Shown: positions 1 to 9,349, counted from the stretch's first letter. The stretch: DNA of 64,000 bases from Rheinheimera texasensis DSM 17496 (GCF_000711985.1 NZ_JONU01000008.1:248001-312000); one strand, 5' to 3'. Made by a program: numbers and translations. Notes: generated by a model from the sequence alone, not told the origin.

Positions 1-1
1 C

Positions 2-916
2 ACTATCGGCGTAGCGCAATTTCCGGATCATGCGGCCAGTGCTGAATCCTTATTGCAAAAAGCCAACATTGCCTTTCACCAGGCCAAGCGACAGCAACAA
101 CGCTGGATCCAATATAGTCAGGGAATGGAAGAAGAGACCGCCCGCTTATTGTTGCTGGAGAAAGAGCTGCTACTGGCGTTAGAACAAAAGCAATTTGTGC
201 TGTATTACCAGCCGCAGTGGAATATCCGCGAGCAACGGATTGACGGTTTTGAGGCTTTAGTGCGGTGGCATCATCCGGAGCGTGGCATCGTGATGCCGGG
301 CCAGTTTTTGCCGCAAATGGAGCAGATAGGCCTGATGCGCGAGCTGGATATGCAACTGCTGGAACAAGCAGTGGAAACGCTGGGACGCTGGCGTAAACAG
401 CAGGTGTTGTTGTCGGTCGCCGTGAATATGTCGCCCATCCACTTTGAGCAGGCTGGCCTGAAACAGCGCATCCAGCAATTGCTGCAACAATATGATGTGC
501 CGCCAACCATGCTGGAACTGGAAATCACCGAAAATACCGCGATGGGGGATATGGAACAAGGCCGTAACTTCGTCACCGAGCTGCAGCAAATGGGCATCCG
601 GGTATCGATCGACGATTTTGGTACCGGCTATTCGTCATTAGGCTATTTACGCCGCATGCCAATCGATAAAATTAAAATCGATCGCAGTTTTATTATCGAT
701 ATGGCGGGCAGCGATTCTGACATGATGATTGTCAAAACCATGATTACGCTGGCGCATGGCCTGGGCAAACGGATCTTGGCCGAGGGTGTGGAAGATGCCA
801 ATCAGCTGTTACTGTTGCGCCACATGGCCTGCGATGCAGCCCAAGGGTATCTGATTGCCAAACCTTTGCCGGAAGCCGACGCGCTGGCCTTGTTGCAGCA
901 GAAATTATCGTTCTGA
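2..916 (+). CDS. GGDEF-EAL protein, c-di-GMP phosphodiesterase (5' truncated by window edge)
   Basis: The reading frame is open from base 2. The first residues (TIGVAQFPDHAASAESLL) are the end of a GGDEF domain; a complete EAL domain follows. The EAL signature is FEALVRW, and the metal/catalytic positions are all visible: VNMSP (Asn), ELEITEN (Glu), DDFGTGYSS (Asp-Asp), DKIKIDRSF (Lys) and AEGVED (Glu). From family knowledge such domains hydrolyse cyclic di-GMP to pGpG, so this one is predicted to be active. Whether the upstream GGDEF part makes c-di-GMP cannot be judged, because the active-site loop is outside the window. An N-terminal sensor module probably lies further upstream. The gene stands apart from the following PAP2 gene by about 70 bases. 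Confidence 0.93.
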   Translation, partial: TIGVAQFPDHAASAESLLQKANIAFHQAKRQQQRWIQYSQGMEEETARLLLLEKELLLALEQKQFVLYYQPQWNIREQRIDGFEALVRWHHPERGIVMPGQFLPQMEQIGLMRELDMQLLEQAVETLGRWRKQQVLLSVAVNMSPIHFEQAGLKQRIQQLLQQYDVPPTMLELEITENTAMGDMEQGRNFVTELQQMGIRVSIDDFGTGYSSLGYLRRMPIDKIKIDRSFIIDMAGSDSDMMIVKTMITLAHGLGKRILAEGVEDANQLLLLRHMACDAAQGYLIAKPLPEADALALLQQKLSF

Positions 917-985
917 TCCTGTCATGTCGCTGTCATCATGGCTGATTAGGCTGGTCATATCAGGCCGATGTGACCGGAGAGCGCC

Positions 986-1510
986 ATGTACCGACAACGC
1001 TGGATTGAACTGGATCAACGCTGTTTTGCCCGGTTATTTTTAGGGTTAGGACAAGGCCGCTTACGCCGCTACAGTTATTGGATATCAAAAACGGCCGATG
1101 GCCCTTTGTATGCTCTATTTGCAGCTGGCCTGTACTGGCGTGGCACGCATGCTGATCTGCAATTTGTCACTTTGCTGGCTTTAGCTTTTGCCATCGAACT
1201 GCCAGCTTATCTGTTGTTGAAAAACCTGTTCCGCCGGCAGCGGCCAGCGGTGGCTATGGCCGGGCAATTTCAGGCGCATATCGAACCTTCTGATCGCTTC
1301 AGTTTACCGTCCGGCCATACCGCCGGTGCTTTTGTGTTGGTGAGTTGCATCGCGGTGCTTGCACCGCTTTGGCTGCCATTAGTCCTGCTGTGGGGCTGTC
1401 TGGTTGGTTTGTCACGTGTGCTGTTGGGGGTGCATTTCCCCGGTGATATTTTGGCCGGTATGTTGCTCGGTAGCTGCAGCGTGGGTCTGGCGCTCCTAAG
1501 TCTCAGTTAA
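986..1510 (+). CDS. PAP2-family membrane phosphatase
   Basis: This 174-residue membrane protein carries all three acid-phosphatase motifs of the PAP2 superfamily: K79-x6-RP (KNLFRRQRP), PSGH at 108-111, and SR-x5-H-x3-D (SRVLLGVHFPGD, 143-154). These form the catalytic site that dephosphorylates lipid phosphates such as undecaprenyl pyrophosphate or phosphatidic acid at the inner membrane; the exact substrate cannot be read from sequence. Hydrophobic stretches around 60-78, 112-130 and 132-142 and the C-terminus fit 4-6 membrane helices. The ATG at 986 has a GGAGA ribosome binding site six bases upstream. It is transcribed with the same orientation as the EAL gene but the gap leaves room for its own promoter. 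Confidence 0.88.
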   Translation: MYRQRWIELDQRCFARLFLGLGQGRLRRYSYWISKTADGPLYALFAAGLYWRGTHADLQFVTLLALAFAIELPAYLLLKNLFRRQRPAVAMAGQFQAHIEPSDRFSLPSGHTAGAFVLVSCIAVLAPLWLPLVLLWGCLVGLSRVLLGVHFPGDILAGMLLGSCSVGLALLSLS

Positions 1511-1595
1511 GCAATAAATTTTATCTATATTTTCCTGCGCTCCAGATTTTCTTACCTATGCTTATGTTGGTCAGCACACCAGCAGGAGGGTGGGA

Positions 1596-3458
1596 ATGTT
1601 ACGTAATTTGTCGATTAAAAACAGGTTAATGGTCAACAGTTTAGTGGTCGGAGCGGCCATGCTGGTGATGTTGTTACTGCTCATTTTCCAAAATATGCAA
1701 TTTACCGCCCTGGCGGCGATTAATGTAGAGATTGCCGCGTTAGAGCGTGATGTGCTGGTGCTGCGCCGGCATGAAAAAGATTTTCTGATGCGTAAAGACA
1801 TCTCCTACCAGGACAAATTCAACAAAACCATGCTGGAATTAAATCAGGGGCTTAACCTGTTGGAGCAGGATTTGGCCGCCCATGACATTGATACCAGTTC
1901 ATTAAAAAATTTCCGCCAGCAGACTGCTTCGTATCAGCAAAAATTCGAGTCATTGGTGAAAACAGCAGAGCAGGTCGGATTAGACCCGCAGTCTGGGCTT
2001 TATGGCGCGCTGCGCGCTGCAGCGCATCAACTTGAAGCCGAATTCAAACAGGTCAACAATGACAGGCTGCTGGTCAGTTTGTTGCAACTTCGCCGCGCTG
2101 AAAAAGATTTTATGCTGCGCGCGGACCTGAAGTACCTCGACAGTTTTAATGCTGAATTCAGCCGCTTTAAATCGTTATTAGACGGGCAGAATGCCAGTCC
2201 CGGATTACACAGCGCGGCGGATAGCTACGCCGAAGCCTACCGCAATCTGGTGACAGGCAGTCAGACCATGGGCCTGAAGCATGACCAGGGCATTATGGGC
2301 GACATGCGTAAAGCGGTGCATGAAACCGAAACCAGTTTGCAGGCGATGACAGAAAAAGCCAACGTGGCACTGGAGAAAGCCTCAACCGCAGCCAAATATC
2401 TCGCCTTTACGTTATTTTTTATCGTGCTGGCGATAGTCATTGTGCTGGTGCTGCTGACCTCCCGCAGTATTTTGCAGCCCATTCAGAATGTCTGCCGCAC
2501 AATCGGTGTGATCCGTAAAGACAATGATTTCCGTCAGCGTGTGGTGGTCGAAGGCCGCGATGAAATGACGCTGCTGGCGCAGGACTTTAATGCGATGCTG
2601 TCTGACTTTCAGGATTTGGTGCGAAACGTCAACCAGGCGCTGGAAATGCTGGATACTGCCACCTCAGAACTGGCGCAGTCGACAGCAGAAACCAGCCGTG
2701 GCATGGCACAGCAACAAATGGAAAGCGACATGGTGGCGACGGCGGTCACTGAAATGGGCGCTACCATTGAAGAAATTGCCGGCAACACCGAAAACACTGC
2801 CAATAAAGCGGACGCGACCAATCAAAATGCTGCAGCAGGCATGAAAGAAGTGGAACAAACAGTCAGCCGTATCCGCGCTTTGTCAGACGAACTACAACAG
2901 GCGGCTAATGTGGTGGCGGAGCTGGAGCAGGACAGCACCACGATTGGCTCGGTGATAGACGTCATTCGCGGTATTGCCGAACAAACCAATTTACTGGCGT
3001 TAAATGCCGCCATTGAAGCCGCACGTGCCGGTGAACAGGGCCGTGGTTTTGCAGTGGTCGCCGATGAAGTGCGCAGCCTCGCCCAGCGCACAGCTGAGTC
3101 GACCCGGCAAATTGAACAAATCATTTCCGGCTTACAGGGCCGCACCCGCGCGATTGTCGGCTCCATGCAACAATGCCGGGAACGCGGCCAAAGTGGTGCC
3201 GAACAGGCCGGCATGGCCAGCCGCCTGCTCAGTGCTATCACTGGCGACGTGACGCACATTATGGAAATGACCACGCAAATTGCGACTGCAGTAGAGGAGC
3301 AAAGTCACGTGGCGGCAGAAGTGAATAAAAACGTCATCCGTATTCGTGATATTTCTGAGCAATCGCTGAAAATCGCCGAACATAACGCACAAATCAGCGA
3401 AGAAGTTGCAGCGCAGGCCGCGCGGTTACATCAGACTGTCGATAAGTTTAAAGCCTGA
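1596..3458 (+). CDS. Methyl-accepting chemotaxis protein with HBM sensor domain
   Basis: A 620-residue transmembrane chemoreceptor. Order: N-terminal membrane helix (about 12-35), a periplasmic helical bimodular (HBM) sensor, a second membrane helix (about 268-290), HAMP, and the cytoplasmic signalling domain with the hairpin tip [20 protein letters not shown]. The HBM assignment rests on two related segments, [19 protein letters not shown] and [19 protein letters not shown], typical of the two helical modules. HBM receptors studied elsewhere bind small organic acids; the ligand here is unknown. The ATG at 1596 is preferred to the in-frame GTG at 1590 because AGGAGGG (1584-1590) sits just upstream of the ATG and overlaps the GTG. 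No chemotaxis kinase genes lie nearby, so it is a stand-alone receptor gene. Confidence 0.93.
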   Translation: MLRNLSIKNRLMVNSLVVGAAMLVMLLLLIFQNMQFTALAAINVEIAALERDVLVLRRHEKDFLMRKDISYQDKFNKTMLELNQGLNLLEQDLAAHDIDTSSLKNFRQQTASYQQKFESLVKTAEQVGLDPQSGLYGALRAAAHQLEAEFKQVNNDRLLVSLLQLRRAEKDFMLRADLKYLDSFNAEFSRFKSLLDGQNASPGLHSAADSYAEAYRNLVTGSQTMGLKHDQGIMGDMRKAVHETETSLQAMTEKANVALEKASTAAKYLAFTLFFIVLAIVIVLVLLTSRSILQPIQNVCRTIGVIRKDNDFRQRVVVEGRDEMTLLAQDFNAMLSDFQDLVRNVNQALEMLDTATSELAQSTAETSRGMAQQQMESDMVATAVTEMGATIEEIAGNTENTANKADATNQNAAAGMKEVEQTVSRIRALSDELQQAANVVAELEQDSTTIGSVIDVIRGIAEQTNLLALNAAIEAARAGEQGRGFAVVADEVRSLAQRTAESTRQIEQIISGLQGRTRAIVGSMQQCRERGQSGAEQAGMASRLLSAITGDVTHIMEMTTQIATAVEEQSHVAAEVNKNVIRIRDISEQSLKIAEHNAQISEEVAAQAARLHQTVDKFKA

Positions 3459-3464
3459 AGCCTG

Positions 3465-3499
3465 GTTTTCACAGCGGCGCTAAATGCCGCTGTGAAAAC
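3465..3499. repeat. Perfect 14-bp inverted repeat between convergent genes
   Basis: GTTTTCACAGCGGC (3465-3478) is followed after a 7-base loop by its exact reverse complement (3486-3499). It lies between the stop of the chemoreceptor gene and the convergent DUF971 gene, and the right arm is inside the last codons of DUF971. The base of the stem has U on the 5' side and A on the 3' side, so it is not a classical intrinsic terminator in either direction, but it could define or protect both 3' ends. Confidence 0.6.
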
Positions 3500-3857
3500 G
3501 AATGTCCAGCCTGGCATCCCGCACGGCATTGGCGGCTTTCAGCCGCTGCAGATAGTCCTGCCACAGGGTGTCTTGCTGTTCATGCAGTTGGCGCAGATAA
3601 CTCCAGCTGTACAACCCGGTATTGTGACCGTCATCAAACACCAGTTTCACGGCGTACTGACCGACCGGTAGAATCTGGCTGATCGCCACATCGCGTTTGT
3701 TCGCCACCAGCACAGGCGTGCCATGCCCGCGCACTTCGGCCGATGGCGACATCACGCGTAAAAACTCGGCACTGAACTGTGCCAACACAGCATCAGCAAA
3801 CAGCACATCCAACATTTTTTGCTTGCGGTGATAATGCAGTTTGCTGACCTGATGCAT
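3480..3857 (-). CDS. DUF971 family protein downstream of hslU
   Basis: A 125-residue protein of the DUF971 family (the fold of the N-terminal domain of gamma-butyrobetaine hydroxylase). The recognisable core is the segment with FLRVMSPSAEVRGHG, then VKLVFDDGHNTGLYSWSYLR, whose DDGH-x-TGLYSW motif is the family hallmark. The biochemical role is unknown; homologues are often in iron-sulphur or Mrp-related contexts. It starts 24 bases after hslU on the same strand, so it is probably co-transcribed with hslVU, an arrangement also known in Shewanella and relatives. ATG at 3857 is chosen over an adjacent GTG because of the AAGGA six bases upstream. Confidence 0.85.
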   Translation of the reverse strand: MHQVSKLHYHRKQKMLDVLFADAVLAQFSAEFLRVMSPSAEVRGHGTPVLVANKRDVAISQILPVGQYAVKLVFDDGHNTGLYSWSYLRQLHEQQDTLWQDYLQRLKAANAVRDARLDIRFHSGI

Positions 3858-3881
3858 CACTATTCCTTATCAAGGGCTGAA

Positions 3882-5213
3882 TTACAGAATAAACCGGCTT
3901 AAGTCTTCGTCCTGCACCAGTGCATCGAGATGACTGTCAACGTAAGCTGCGTCTACCACCACTTGCTGGCCCTGATGGTCGGCAGCGTCAAACGACACTT
4001 CTTCCAGCAACCGCTCCATCACCGTATAAAGCCGTCGTGCGCCGATATTTTCGGTGCGTTCGTTCACCTGCCAGGCGGCGTTAGCGATGCGCTTGATGCC
4101 GTCTTCGGTGAATTTCAGCTGCACACCTTCAGTCGCCAGCATCGCCACCGTCTGTTCGGTCAGAGATGCTTTAGGTTCGGTCAGAATACGTTCAAAGTCC
4201 GCCGCAGTCAGCGGTTGCAATTCTACCCGGATCGGCAGCCGGCCTTGTAATTCCGGCACTAAATCTGACGGTTTGGCCAGCTGGAAAGCGCCAGAGGCGA
4301 TAAACAGAATATGGTCGGTTTTGACCATGCCGTGTTTGGTATTGACGCTACAACCTTCAATTAACGGCAACAAATCGCGTTGTACACCTTCGCGCGATAC
4401 ATCCGGGCCGCTGCTTTCGCCACGTTTGCAGATTTTGTCGATTTCGTCGATGAAGACAATACCGTTTTGCTCGACCGCTTCTAAAGCTTTGGCTTTGAGC
4501 TCTTCAGGATTGACCAGTTTGGCGGCTTCTTCATCCACCAGCTGCTTAAACGCATCTTTGATTTTCAGTTTGCGCTTTTTAGTTTTTTCCTGGCCGAGGT
4601 TCTGGAACATCGACTGCAGTTGCTGCGTCATTTCTTCCATGCCTGGTGGCGCCATAATTTCTACGCCAAGCGGGCCAGCCGATAAATCCAGTTCGATTTC
4701 TTTGTCGTCGAGCTGGCCTTCGCGCAGTTTTTTGCGGAAGATCTGCCGGGTATTGGAGTCGTTGTCGCTGTTTTCCACTTCGCCCCAGTTGTTGCGGGCG
4801 CGCGGTAACAGCACATCCAGAATGCGCTCTTCTGCGGCTTCTTCAGCGCGGAAGCGGTTGCGTGCAACTTCCTGCTCGCGGATCATTTTGACGGCGCTGT
4901 CGGTCAGGTCGCGGATGATGCTGTCGACTTCTTTGCCGACATAACCGACTTCGGTGAACTTCGTCGCTTCAACTTTGATAAAAGGCGCATTGGCCAGTTT
5001 GGCCAGCCGGCGGGCAATTTCGGTTTTGCCAACACCGGTCGGGCCAATCATCAGAATGTTCTTCGGAGTTACTTCCTGGCGCAACAACGGGTCGAGTTGC
5101 ATCCGGCGCCAGCGGTTACGCAACGCGATAGCCACAGCGCGTTTGGCACCTTGCTGGCCAATGATATGGCGGTCCAGCTCATGGACAATTTCGCGGGGAG
5201 TCATTTCCGACAT
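3882..5213 (-). CDS. hslU: ATP-dependent protease ATPase subunit HslU
   Basis: A 443-residue AAA+ unfoldase, the normal length for the family. It begins [20 protein letters not shown], with Walker [16 protein letters not shown], Walker [12 protein letters not shown], and the variable I-domain between them (about 110-240). HslU hexamers unfold substrates and feed them into the HslV peptidase; the C-terminal tail (DLSRFIL) inserts into HslV to activate it. It follows hslV with a gap of nine bases and is clearly in the same transcript, under the heat-shock-like promoter found before hslV. Nothing in the sequence suggests loss of function. Confidence 0.98.
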   Translation of the reverse strand: MSEMTPREIVHELDRHIIGQQGAKRAVAIALRNRWRRMQLDPLLRQEVTPKNILMIGPTGVGKTEIARRLAKLANAPFIKVEATKFTEVGYVGKEVDSIIRDLTDSAVKMIREQEVARNRFRAEEAAEERILDVLLPRARNNWGEVENSDNDSNTRQIFRKKLREGQLDDKEIELDLSAGPLGVEIMAPPGMEEMTQQLQSMFQNLGQEKTKKRKLKIKDAFKQLVDEEAAKLVNPEELKAKALEAVEQNGIVFIDEIDKICKRGESSGPDVSREGVQRDLLPLIEGCSVNTKHGMVKTDHILFIASGAFQLAKPSDLVPELQGRLPIRVELQPLTAADFERILTEPKASLTEQTVAMLATEGVQLKFTEDGIKRIANAAWQVNERTENIGARRLYTVMERLLEEVSFDAADHQGQQVVVDAAYVDSHLDALVQDEDLSRFIL

Positions 5214-5222
5214 AACAGGACC

Positions 5223-5744
5223 TTATTTCAATTCTTCAATCGTGTGGTGATGATTGGTGTAAATGCAGATATCGCCGGCAATAGTCAGAGCTTTTTCCAC
5301 AATAGCGCTGGCGGGTAGTTCGGTGTTATTTAACAGTGCCGTGGCCGCGGCCTGAGCAAAAGGCCCGCCGGAACCGATGGCGATCAGGTCCTGCTCCGGT
5401 TGGATCACGTCGCCGTTACCGGTAATGATCAGGGAGCAGTTGGCGTCGGCAACCGCCAGCAATGCTTCGAGCTTGCGCAGCATGCGGTCGGTGCGCCAGT
5501 CTTTGGCAAGTTCCACCGCAGCGCGCATCAGATGGCCCTGGTGGAGCTCCAGCTTGGCTTCAAAGCGTTCAAATAAAGTAAAAGCGTCGGCAGTACCGCC
5601 GGCAAAACCCGCCAGTACTTTACCGTGATACAGGCGACGCACTTTTTTCGCGTTGCCTTTCATTACGGTATTACCCAGCGTGACCTGGCCGTCACCGCCC
5701 AGTGCCACTTCGCCGTTACGGCGCACAGAAACAATAGTAGTCAT
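5223..5744 (-). CDS. hslV: ATP-dependent protease peptidase subunit HslV
   Basis: A 173-residue proteasome-type peptidase. After removal of Met1 the N-terminal Thr ([11 protein letters not shown]) becomes the catalytic nucleophile. The surrounding blocks [23 protein letters not shown] and [13 protein letters not shown] are strongly family specific (only parts shown). HslV forms a double hexameric ring and with HslU degrades misfolded and regulatory proteins in the cytoplasm. First gene of an hslV-hslU-DUF971 operon; a sigma-32-like promoter lies about 32-59 bases upstream of the start codon. Confidence 0.98.
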   Translation of the reverse strand: MTTIVSVRRNGEVALGGDGQVTLGNTVMKGNAKKVRRLYHGKVLAGFAGGTADAFTLFERFEAKLELHQGHLMRAAVELAKDWRTDRMLRKLEALLAVADANCSLIITGNGDVIQPEQDLIAIGSGGPFAQAAATALLNNTELPASAIVEKALTIAGDICIYTNHHHTIEELK

Positions 5745-5775
5745 GAAGCATGTTCTAGTTGGGAAGATAAAGCAG

Positions 5776-5803
5776 ATATGTGGGCACGGCAGCGCATTTC
5801 AAG
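5776..5803 (-). promoter_or_regulatory. Probable sigma-32 heat-shock promoter of hslVU
   Basis: On the minus strand CTTGAAA (5803-5797) is separated by 12 bases from CCCACATAT (5784-5776). This resembles the sigma-32 consensus (CTTGAAA, 13-15 bases, CCCCATnT) with one substitution in the -10 element, and E. coli hslVU is a known heat-shock operon. Transcription would start about 5769, leaving a short leader before the hslV ATG. Confidence 0.7.
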
Positions 5804-5824
5804 CGCGCGGCCGGCACCGAAAAT

Positions 5825-6349
5825 TCATGGGATCCAGCAGTTGGCTATTTTTTGTTGCAGCAGTTTGTTTTTATCGTTTTGCGCCTGACGTTTGCTGACA
5901 TAAGGTCCGGAAACCACGCGGTATTTGCCGGATGATTGTTTGATCTCGGCACTGACACCGGCAAAAGCCATTTTGGCTTTCAGCTGCTGTGCGCCTTCCA
6001 TCGCTTTAAAAGCGCCGCAATACATGTTGGCCGGCGCTTTGGCGGCCAGTTGTTCGGCCTCAACCTGAATTTCTTTGGTCTGCAGCTCTTTGATGTAGGT
6101 GTATGGCTCTTTCGACGGCTTTGGTGGCAGTTCGTCTTTCACCACGGTTTCTGCAACGGCCGCTTTGGCTTCAGCAGCGGCAGCTTCTGCACCGGGCCTG
6201 TGGGAGATATGCCATAAAAAGGCGCCAAAGGCCAGGATCAACAAGCTGACCACACTGATCAGCAGAACTGGCAGAGGCTTCTTTTCATTTGGTTTTTTCT
6301 TTGGACGCGGTGCTGGCCGGGCCGTTTTTACATAATCTTGATGAGGCAT
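5825..6349 (-). CDS. ftsN: SPOR-domain cell division protein FtsN
   Basis: A 174-residue bitopic membrane protein. The short cytoplasmic N-terminus begins MPHQDYVKTARPAP, matching the conserved DYV-x-R segment of FtsN that contacts FtsA, followed by a lysine-rich stretch and a single membrane helix (about 28-47). A charged Ala/Glu-rich linker and a C-terminal SPOR domain (about 105-174) follow; SPOR binds denuded septal glycan. Position between priA and hslV is exactly that of ftsN in E. coli (priA-cytR-ftsN-hslV). It is much shorter than E. coli FtsN (319 residues) because the periplasmic linker is reduced. Some caution is due since SPOR proteins are diverse, but synteny and the N-terminus agree. 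Confidence 0.85.
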   Translation of the reverse strand: MPHQDYVKTARPAPRPKKKPNEKKPLPVLLISVVSLLILAFGAFLWHISHRPGAEAAAAEAKAAVAETVVKDELPPKPSKEPYTYIKELQTKEIQVEAEQLAAKAPANMYCGAFKAMEGAQQLKAKMAFAGVSAEIKQSSGKYRVVSGPYVSKRQAQNDKNKLLQQKIANCWIP

Positions 6350-6450
6350 GCCAAATTCTTACGGCGATAGATGTGCGGTGATTGTACTGGATTTAGCGGC
6401 AAAAAAGTAAGGCTGAATTTTGCCGCTTCGCTGCTCAATTCAGACAAAGC

Positions 6451-8619
6451 TTAATTCAAATCGAGCGCATCCACGTCCAGTTGCCATTTGATTTTACGCG
6501 CCAGCGGCAGATTGCGGCTCTGTTCCAGCGCCAGATCGAGCGCCTGATGCAACAAGCGCCGGTCCTGGCAAAACAGCTGTAACTGCCAGCGGAATTTACC
6601 GGCTTTACGCTCCAGCGGTGGTTTTAATGGCCCGAGGTACTGCACTTTGGGGCAGTGTGTGGCAATCAGTTGCTGGATAATGCTTAAAAAGGCCACGCCG
6701 TCCTGACTATCAAAAGATTCAGTTCTGAACAAAGCCAGATGCTGATACGGCGGCAGCCGGGTTTGCTGACGTTCCAGCAAAGCGCTGCGGGCAAAAGAGC
6801 TGTAGCCATTCTGAATGACATCCTGCAAAAGCGGATGGCCCGGATAATGCGTTTGCAGCAACACTGTACCGGCAATATCACCGCGCCCAGCGCGGCCGGC
6901 GACCTGGGTCAGCAGCTGGGCTAATTGTTCAGAGGCGCGAAAATCGCTGGAATACAAAGCGCTGTCGACATCGACAATCACCACCAGGCTGACATTGGGA
7001 AAATGGTGGCCTTTTGCCAGCATCTGGGTGCCAACAATAATGGCCGGCTCACCACGCTGAATTTCGCTCAGCAGCGTTTCGAGGCTGCCTTTGCGCCGTG
7101 TGCTGTCTCTATCCAGGCGGATCACCGGGAAATCCGGAATAAGCTGCTGCAGCTGTTCTTCCAGTTGCTCAGTACCTTGTCCGACCGGCGCGAGCTGGGT
7201 ACTGCCACAATGACCGCACTGATGCGGTACAGGCCGGCAGGCGCCACAATGATGGCAGACCAGCTGGCGGCTTTGCTTGTGGAAAGTCGTGAAGGCTGCA
7301 CAGCGCTGACACTCGGTCAGCCAGCCGCATTCATGGCAGATCAGCGCCGGGGCAAAACCGCGGCGGTTTAAAAACAACATCACCTGCTCGCCACGTTGCA
7401 GCCGTTGTTTGATTTGCGCCAGCGTGCCATCAGCCAGGCCATGTTTCAGTACCTGCTGTTTTAAATCCAGCAGTTCAATTTTCGGTACCTGCTGACTGGT
7501 AGCGCGCTCCGGTAACGGCAGATGGGCGAATTTCCCTTTTTGTACATTGTACAAAGACTCGAGGCTTGGCGTTGCAGAACCCAATACAATAGGGCACTTT
7601 GCCAGCGCGGCGCGTTTAACTGCTAAGTCGCGCGCATGGTAGCGAAAACCATCCTGCTGTTTTAGCGAGGCATCGTGTTCTTCGTCGATGATGAGCAACC
7701 CCAGCCGGGCAAAAGGCAAAAACAGCGCTGAGCGGGTGCCGATGGTAATGGCGGCATCGCCGCTGGCACTGCGCTGCCAGGCGAGCAAACGTTCCTGATC
7801 GGTCATATTGGAATGCCAGATCTGCAGCGGCACCGCAAATCTTTTGGCAAAGCGCGCCAGCGTTTGCGGTGTCAGGCCAATTTCCGGCACCAGCACCAGC
7901 ACTTGTTCACCACGCTGCAGCACCGGGCTGATTGCCTGCAGATAGACTTCGGTTTTGCCGGAGCCGGTGACGCCTTCGAGCAAAAACCGGCTGAAGCTAC
8001 CGGCCGCCTGATTGATGGCACTGACGGCCAGCGCCTGCGCCGGATTGAGCTGCAACGGCTGTTGACGGTCAGGCTGTGGTACAAAAGCTGTAAAAGGCAC
8101 TGTCTGCCAGCTGACCAGGCCTTTGTCGAGCATCGCTTTGATGGTGGTGCTTTCACCGCTTAAATCATCGTCGCGGATTGCTGATTGTTGCAGGCGTTGC
8201 CACAACGCCAGCTGGCGTGGCGCACGGTTGAGTTCTGATGCTGACAGCGCCCGGCCTTGCTCTGTCAGCTGCAAAACCCGGCCATGACCGGCGAGGACGG
8301 CTTTGCCTTCACGCAGCAGCGCGGGCAGGGCACTGACCAGTACTTCACCCAGTGGATGATGATAATAATCAGCGGCAAAACTGAGCAGCTGGCGAATGGC
8401 TTCGCCAAATAGCGGCTGTTGATCCAGCACGGCCTTGATCGGTTTCAGTTTGTCTGCGAAAGCATCCGGTGGGTTTAATTGCCAGACAATGCCGACCAGT
8501 TCGCGTTTACCAAAAGGCACCAGCACCCGCACACCGACCTGAACCTGCAAACCTTCTGGCAACAGGTAGTCGAAATGTTGATATAAAGGCACAGGTAAGG
8601 CGACGCGGATTTGGCTCAA
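6451..8619 (-). CDS. priA: Primosomal replication protein N' (PriA helicase)
   Basis: A roughly 722-residue 3'-5' superfamily 2 helicase that reloads the replisome at stalled forks. The N-terminal 3'BD begins QIRVALPVPLYQHFDYLLPEG; Walker A is GVTGSGKTEVYLQ, the DEAH box is IIDEEHD, and the helicase core carries the zinc-binding insertion with eight cysteines (CHEC, TECQRC, VCHHC, QCGHC). GTQMLAKGHHFPNVSLV is the PriA-specific motif. The longest open frame starts with GTG at 8679, but its extra 20 residues are unlike the family. TTG at 8619 (MSQIRVALP) has AGGA upstream and matches the E. coli start; the exact initiation codon remains uncertain. First gene of the priA-ftsN-hslVU block, reading away from rpmE. 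Confidence 0.95.
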   Translation of the reverse strand: MSQIRVALPVPLYQHFDYLLPEGLQVQVGVRVLVPFGKRELVGIVWQLNPPDAFADKLKPIKAVLDQQPLFGEAIRQLLSFAADYYHHPLGEVLVSALPALLREGKAVLAGHGRVLQLTEQGRALSASELNRAPRQLALWQRLQQSAIRDDDLSGESTTIKAMLDKGLVSWQTVPFTAFVPQPDRQQPLQLNPAQALAVSAINQAAGSFSRFLLEGVTGSGKTEVYLQAISPVLQRGEQVLVLVPEIGLTPQTLARFAKRFAVPLQIWHSNMTDQERLLAWQRSASGDAAITIGTRSALFLPFARLGLLIIDEEHDASLKQQDGFRYHARDLAVKRAALAKCPIVLGSATPSLESLYNVQKGKFAHLPLPERATSQQVPKIELLDLKQQVLKHGLADGTLAQIKQRLQRGEQVMLFLNRRGFAPALICHECGWLTECQRCAAFTTFHKQSRQLVCHHCGACRPVPHQCGHCGSTQLAPVGQGTEQLEEQLQQLIPDFPVIRLDRDSTRRKGSLETLLSEIQRGEPAIIVGTQMLAKGHHFPNVSLVVIVDVDSALYSSDFRASEQLAQLLTQVAGRAGRGDIAGTVLLQTHYPGHPLLQDVIQNGYSSFARSALLERQQTRLPPYQHLALFRTESFDSQDGVAFLSIIQQLIATHCPKVQYLGPLKPPLERKAGKFRWQLQLFCQDRRLLHQALDLALEQSRNLPLARKIKWQLDVDALDLN

Positions 8620-8750
8620 AAGGCTGATAGTCCTGATGCTGAATGCGGCAAAGTGTAGCCAGACTGACTTTGCCCTCACAATGCTTTTTTTGCTGGTTGC
8701 TGCTGTTGGTACTAAACCGCTGCTTTTTTCTGCGAAATCGGAATAAAAAG

Positions 8751-8779
8751 TTGAACCGGCAAGGCAGATCTATTAAGCT
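8751..8779 (+). promoter_or_regulatory. Possible rpmE promoter
   Basis: TTGAAC (8751-8756), a 17-base spacer and TAAGCT (8774-8779) give a reasonable -35 but a weak -10 element. A start near 8786 would place the paired leader structure described next entirely inside the 5' untranslated region of rpmE. Confidence 0.4.
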
Positions 8780-8803
8780 ACGCGCCCTAATTTAACTGAA
8801 ATG

Positions 8804-8843
8804 CGTATGGTGTCTGACAGTAAGCTGATCAGATAGCGATACG
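8804..8843 (+). promoter_or_regulatory. Structured leader of rpmE (candidate L31 autoregulatory RNA)
   Basis: Two nested pairings are visible: CGTAT (8804-8808) with ATACG (8839-8843), and inside it TCTGA (8813-8817) with TCAGA (8829-8833), separated by an internal loop. The structure ends 18 bases before the rpmE ATG, close to the GAGG ribosome binding site at 8851. E. coli rpmE is known to be autogenously repressed by L31 through its leader; that this structure does the same is inference. Confidence 0.4.
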
Positions 8844-8861
8844 GCCCTAACGAGGTAAGCC

Positions 8862-9074
8862 ATGAAACCAGGTATCCACCCGGAATACAAAGAAATCACT
8901 GCAACCTGTACTTGCGGTAACTCATTCAAAACCCGTTCAGCTCTGTGCAAAGACATCCACTTGGACGTTTGCTCAGCTTGCCACCCGTTCTACACTGGTA
9001 AGCAAAAAGTTCTGGACGTTGGTGGTCGCGTTGACCGCTTCAAAAAACGTTTCGCAGTACTGGGCGCAAAATAA
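8862..9074 (+). CDS. rpmE: 50S ribosomal protein L31 (zinc-binding form)
   Basis: A 70-residue bL31 protein. The cysteines Cys16, Cys18, Cys37 and Cys40 (CTCGN and CSACHPF) are the zinc ligands of the C+ type, so this is the primary zinc-containing paralogue and not the zinc-free YkgM type. L31 forms part of the B1b bridge between the ribosomal subunits. The gene is monocistronic: it has its own leader and is followed within 25 bases by a strong terminator. The start ATG has GAGGTAA just upstream. Confidence 0.97.
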   Translation: MKPGIHPEYKEITATCTCGNSFKTRSALCKDIHLDVCSACHPFYTGKQKVLDVGGRVDRFKKRFAVLGAK

Positions 9075-9091
9075 TCCCTACTGCGTTGACG

Positions 9092-9119
9092 CAAAAAAGC
9101 ACCTTCGGGTGCTTTTTTT
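9092..9119 (+). terminator. Intrinsic terminator of rpmE
   Basis: GCACC (9099-9103), a TTCG tetraloop, GGTGC (9108-9112) and seven T residues, preceded by an A tract. A classical rho-independent terminator. Confidence 0.9.
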
Positions 9120-9349
9120 GTGCCTGCAGTTTGTCTGGATGCTGTTGCATAAACTGTTTGCTGATTATTTATCCACCCCCGACTTTTTCTTTATTTAATT
9201 CATTTTGAATCAATTGCTTAAGTTCGATATTTGTTGCCGGATTGCATGTAAATTCAGCCGGTCTGCACAACTATCTGCCATTTCATGACAGCTTTTTGCA
9301 TCTTTAAGCAAATCGCGAAAACTGGTCTTACCTCTTGTGATTTTGTCAC

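Noticed and set aside
4054-4944. 296-codon plus-strand frame opposite hslU
   Set aside because: It is an antisense shadow of hslU, whose protein is unmistakable.
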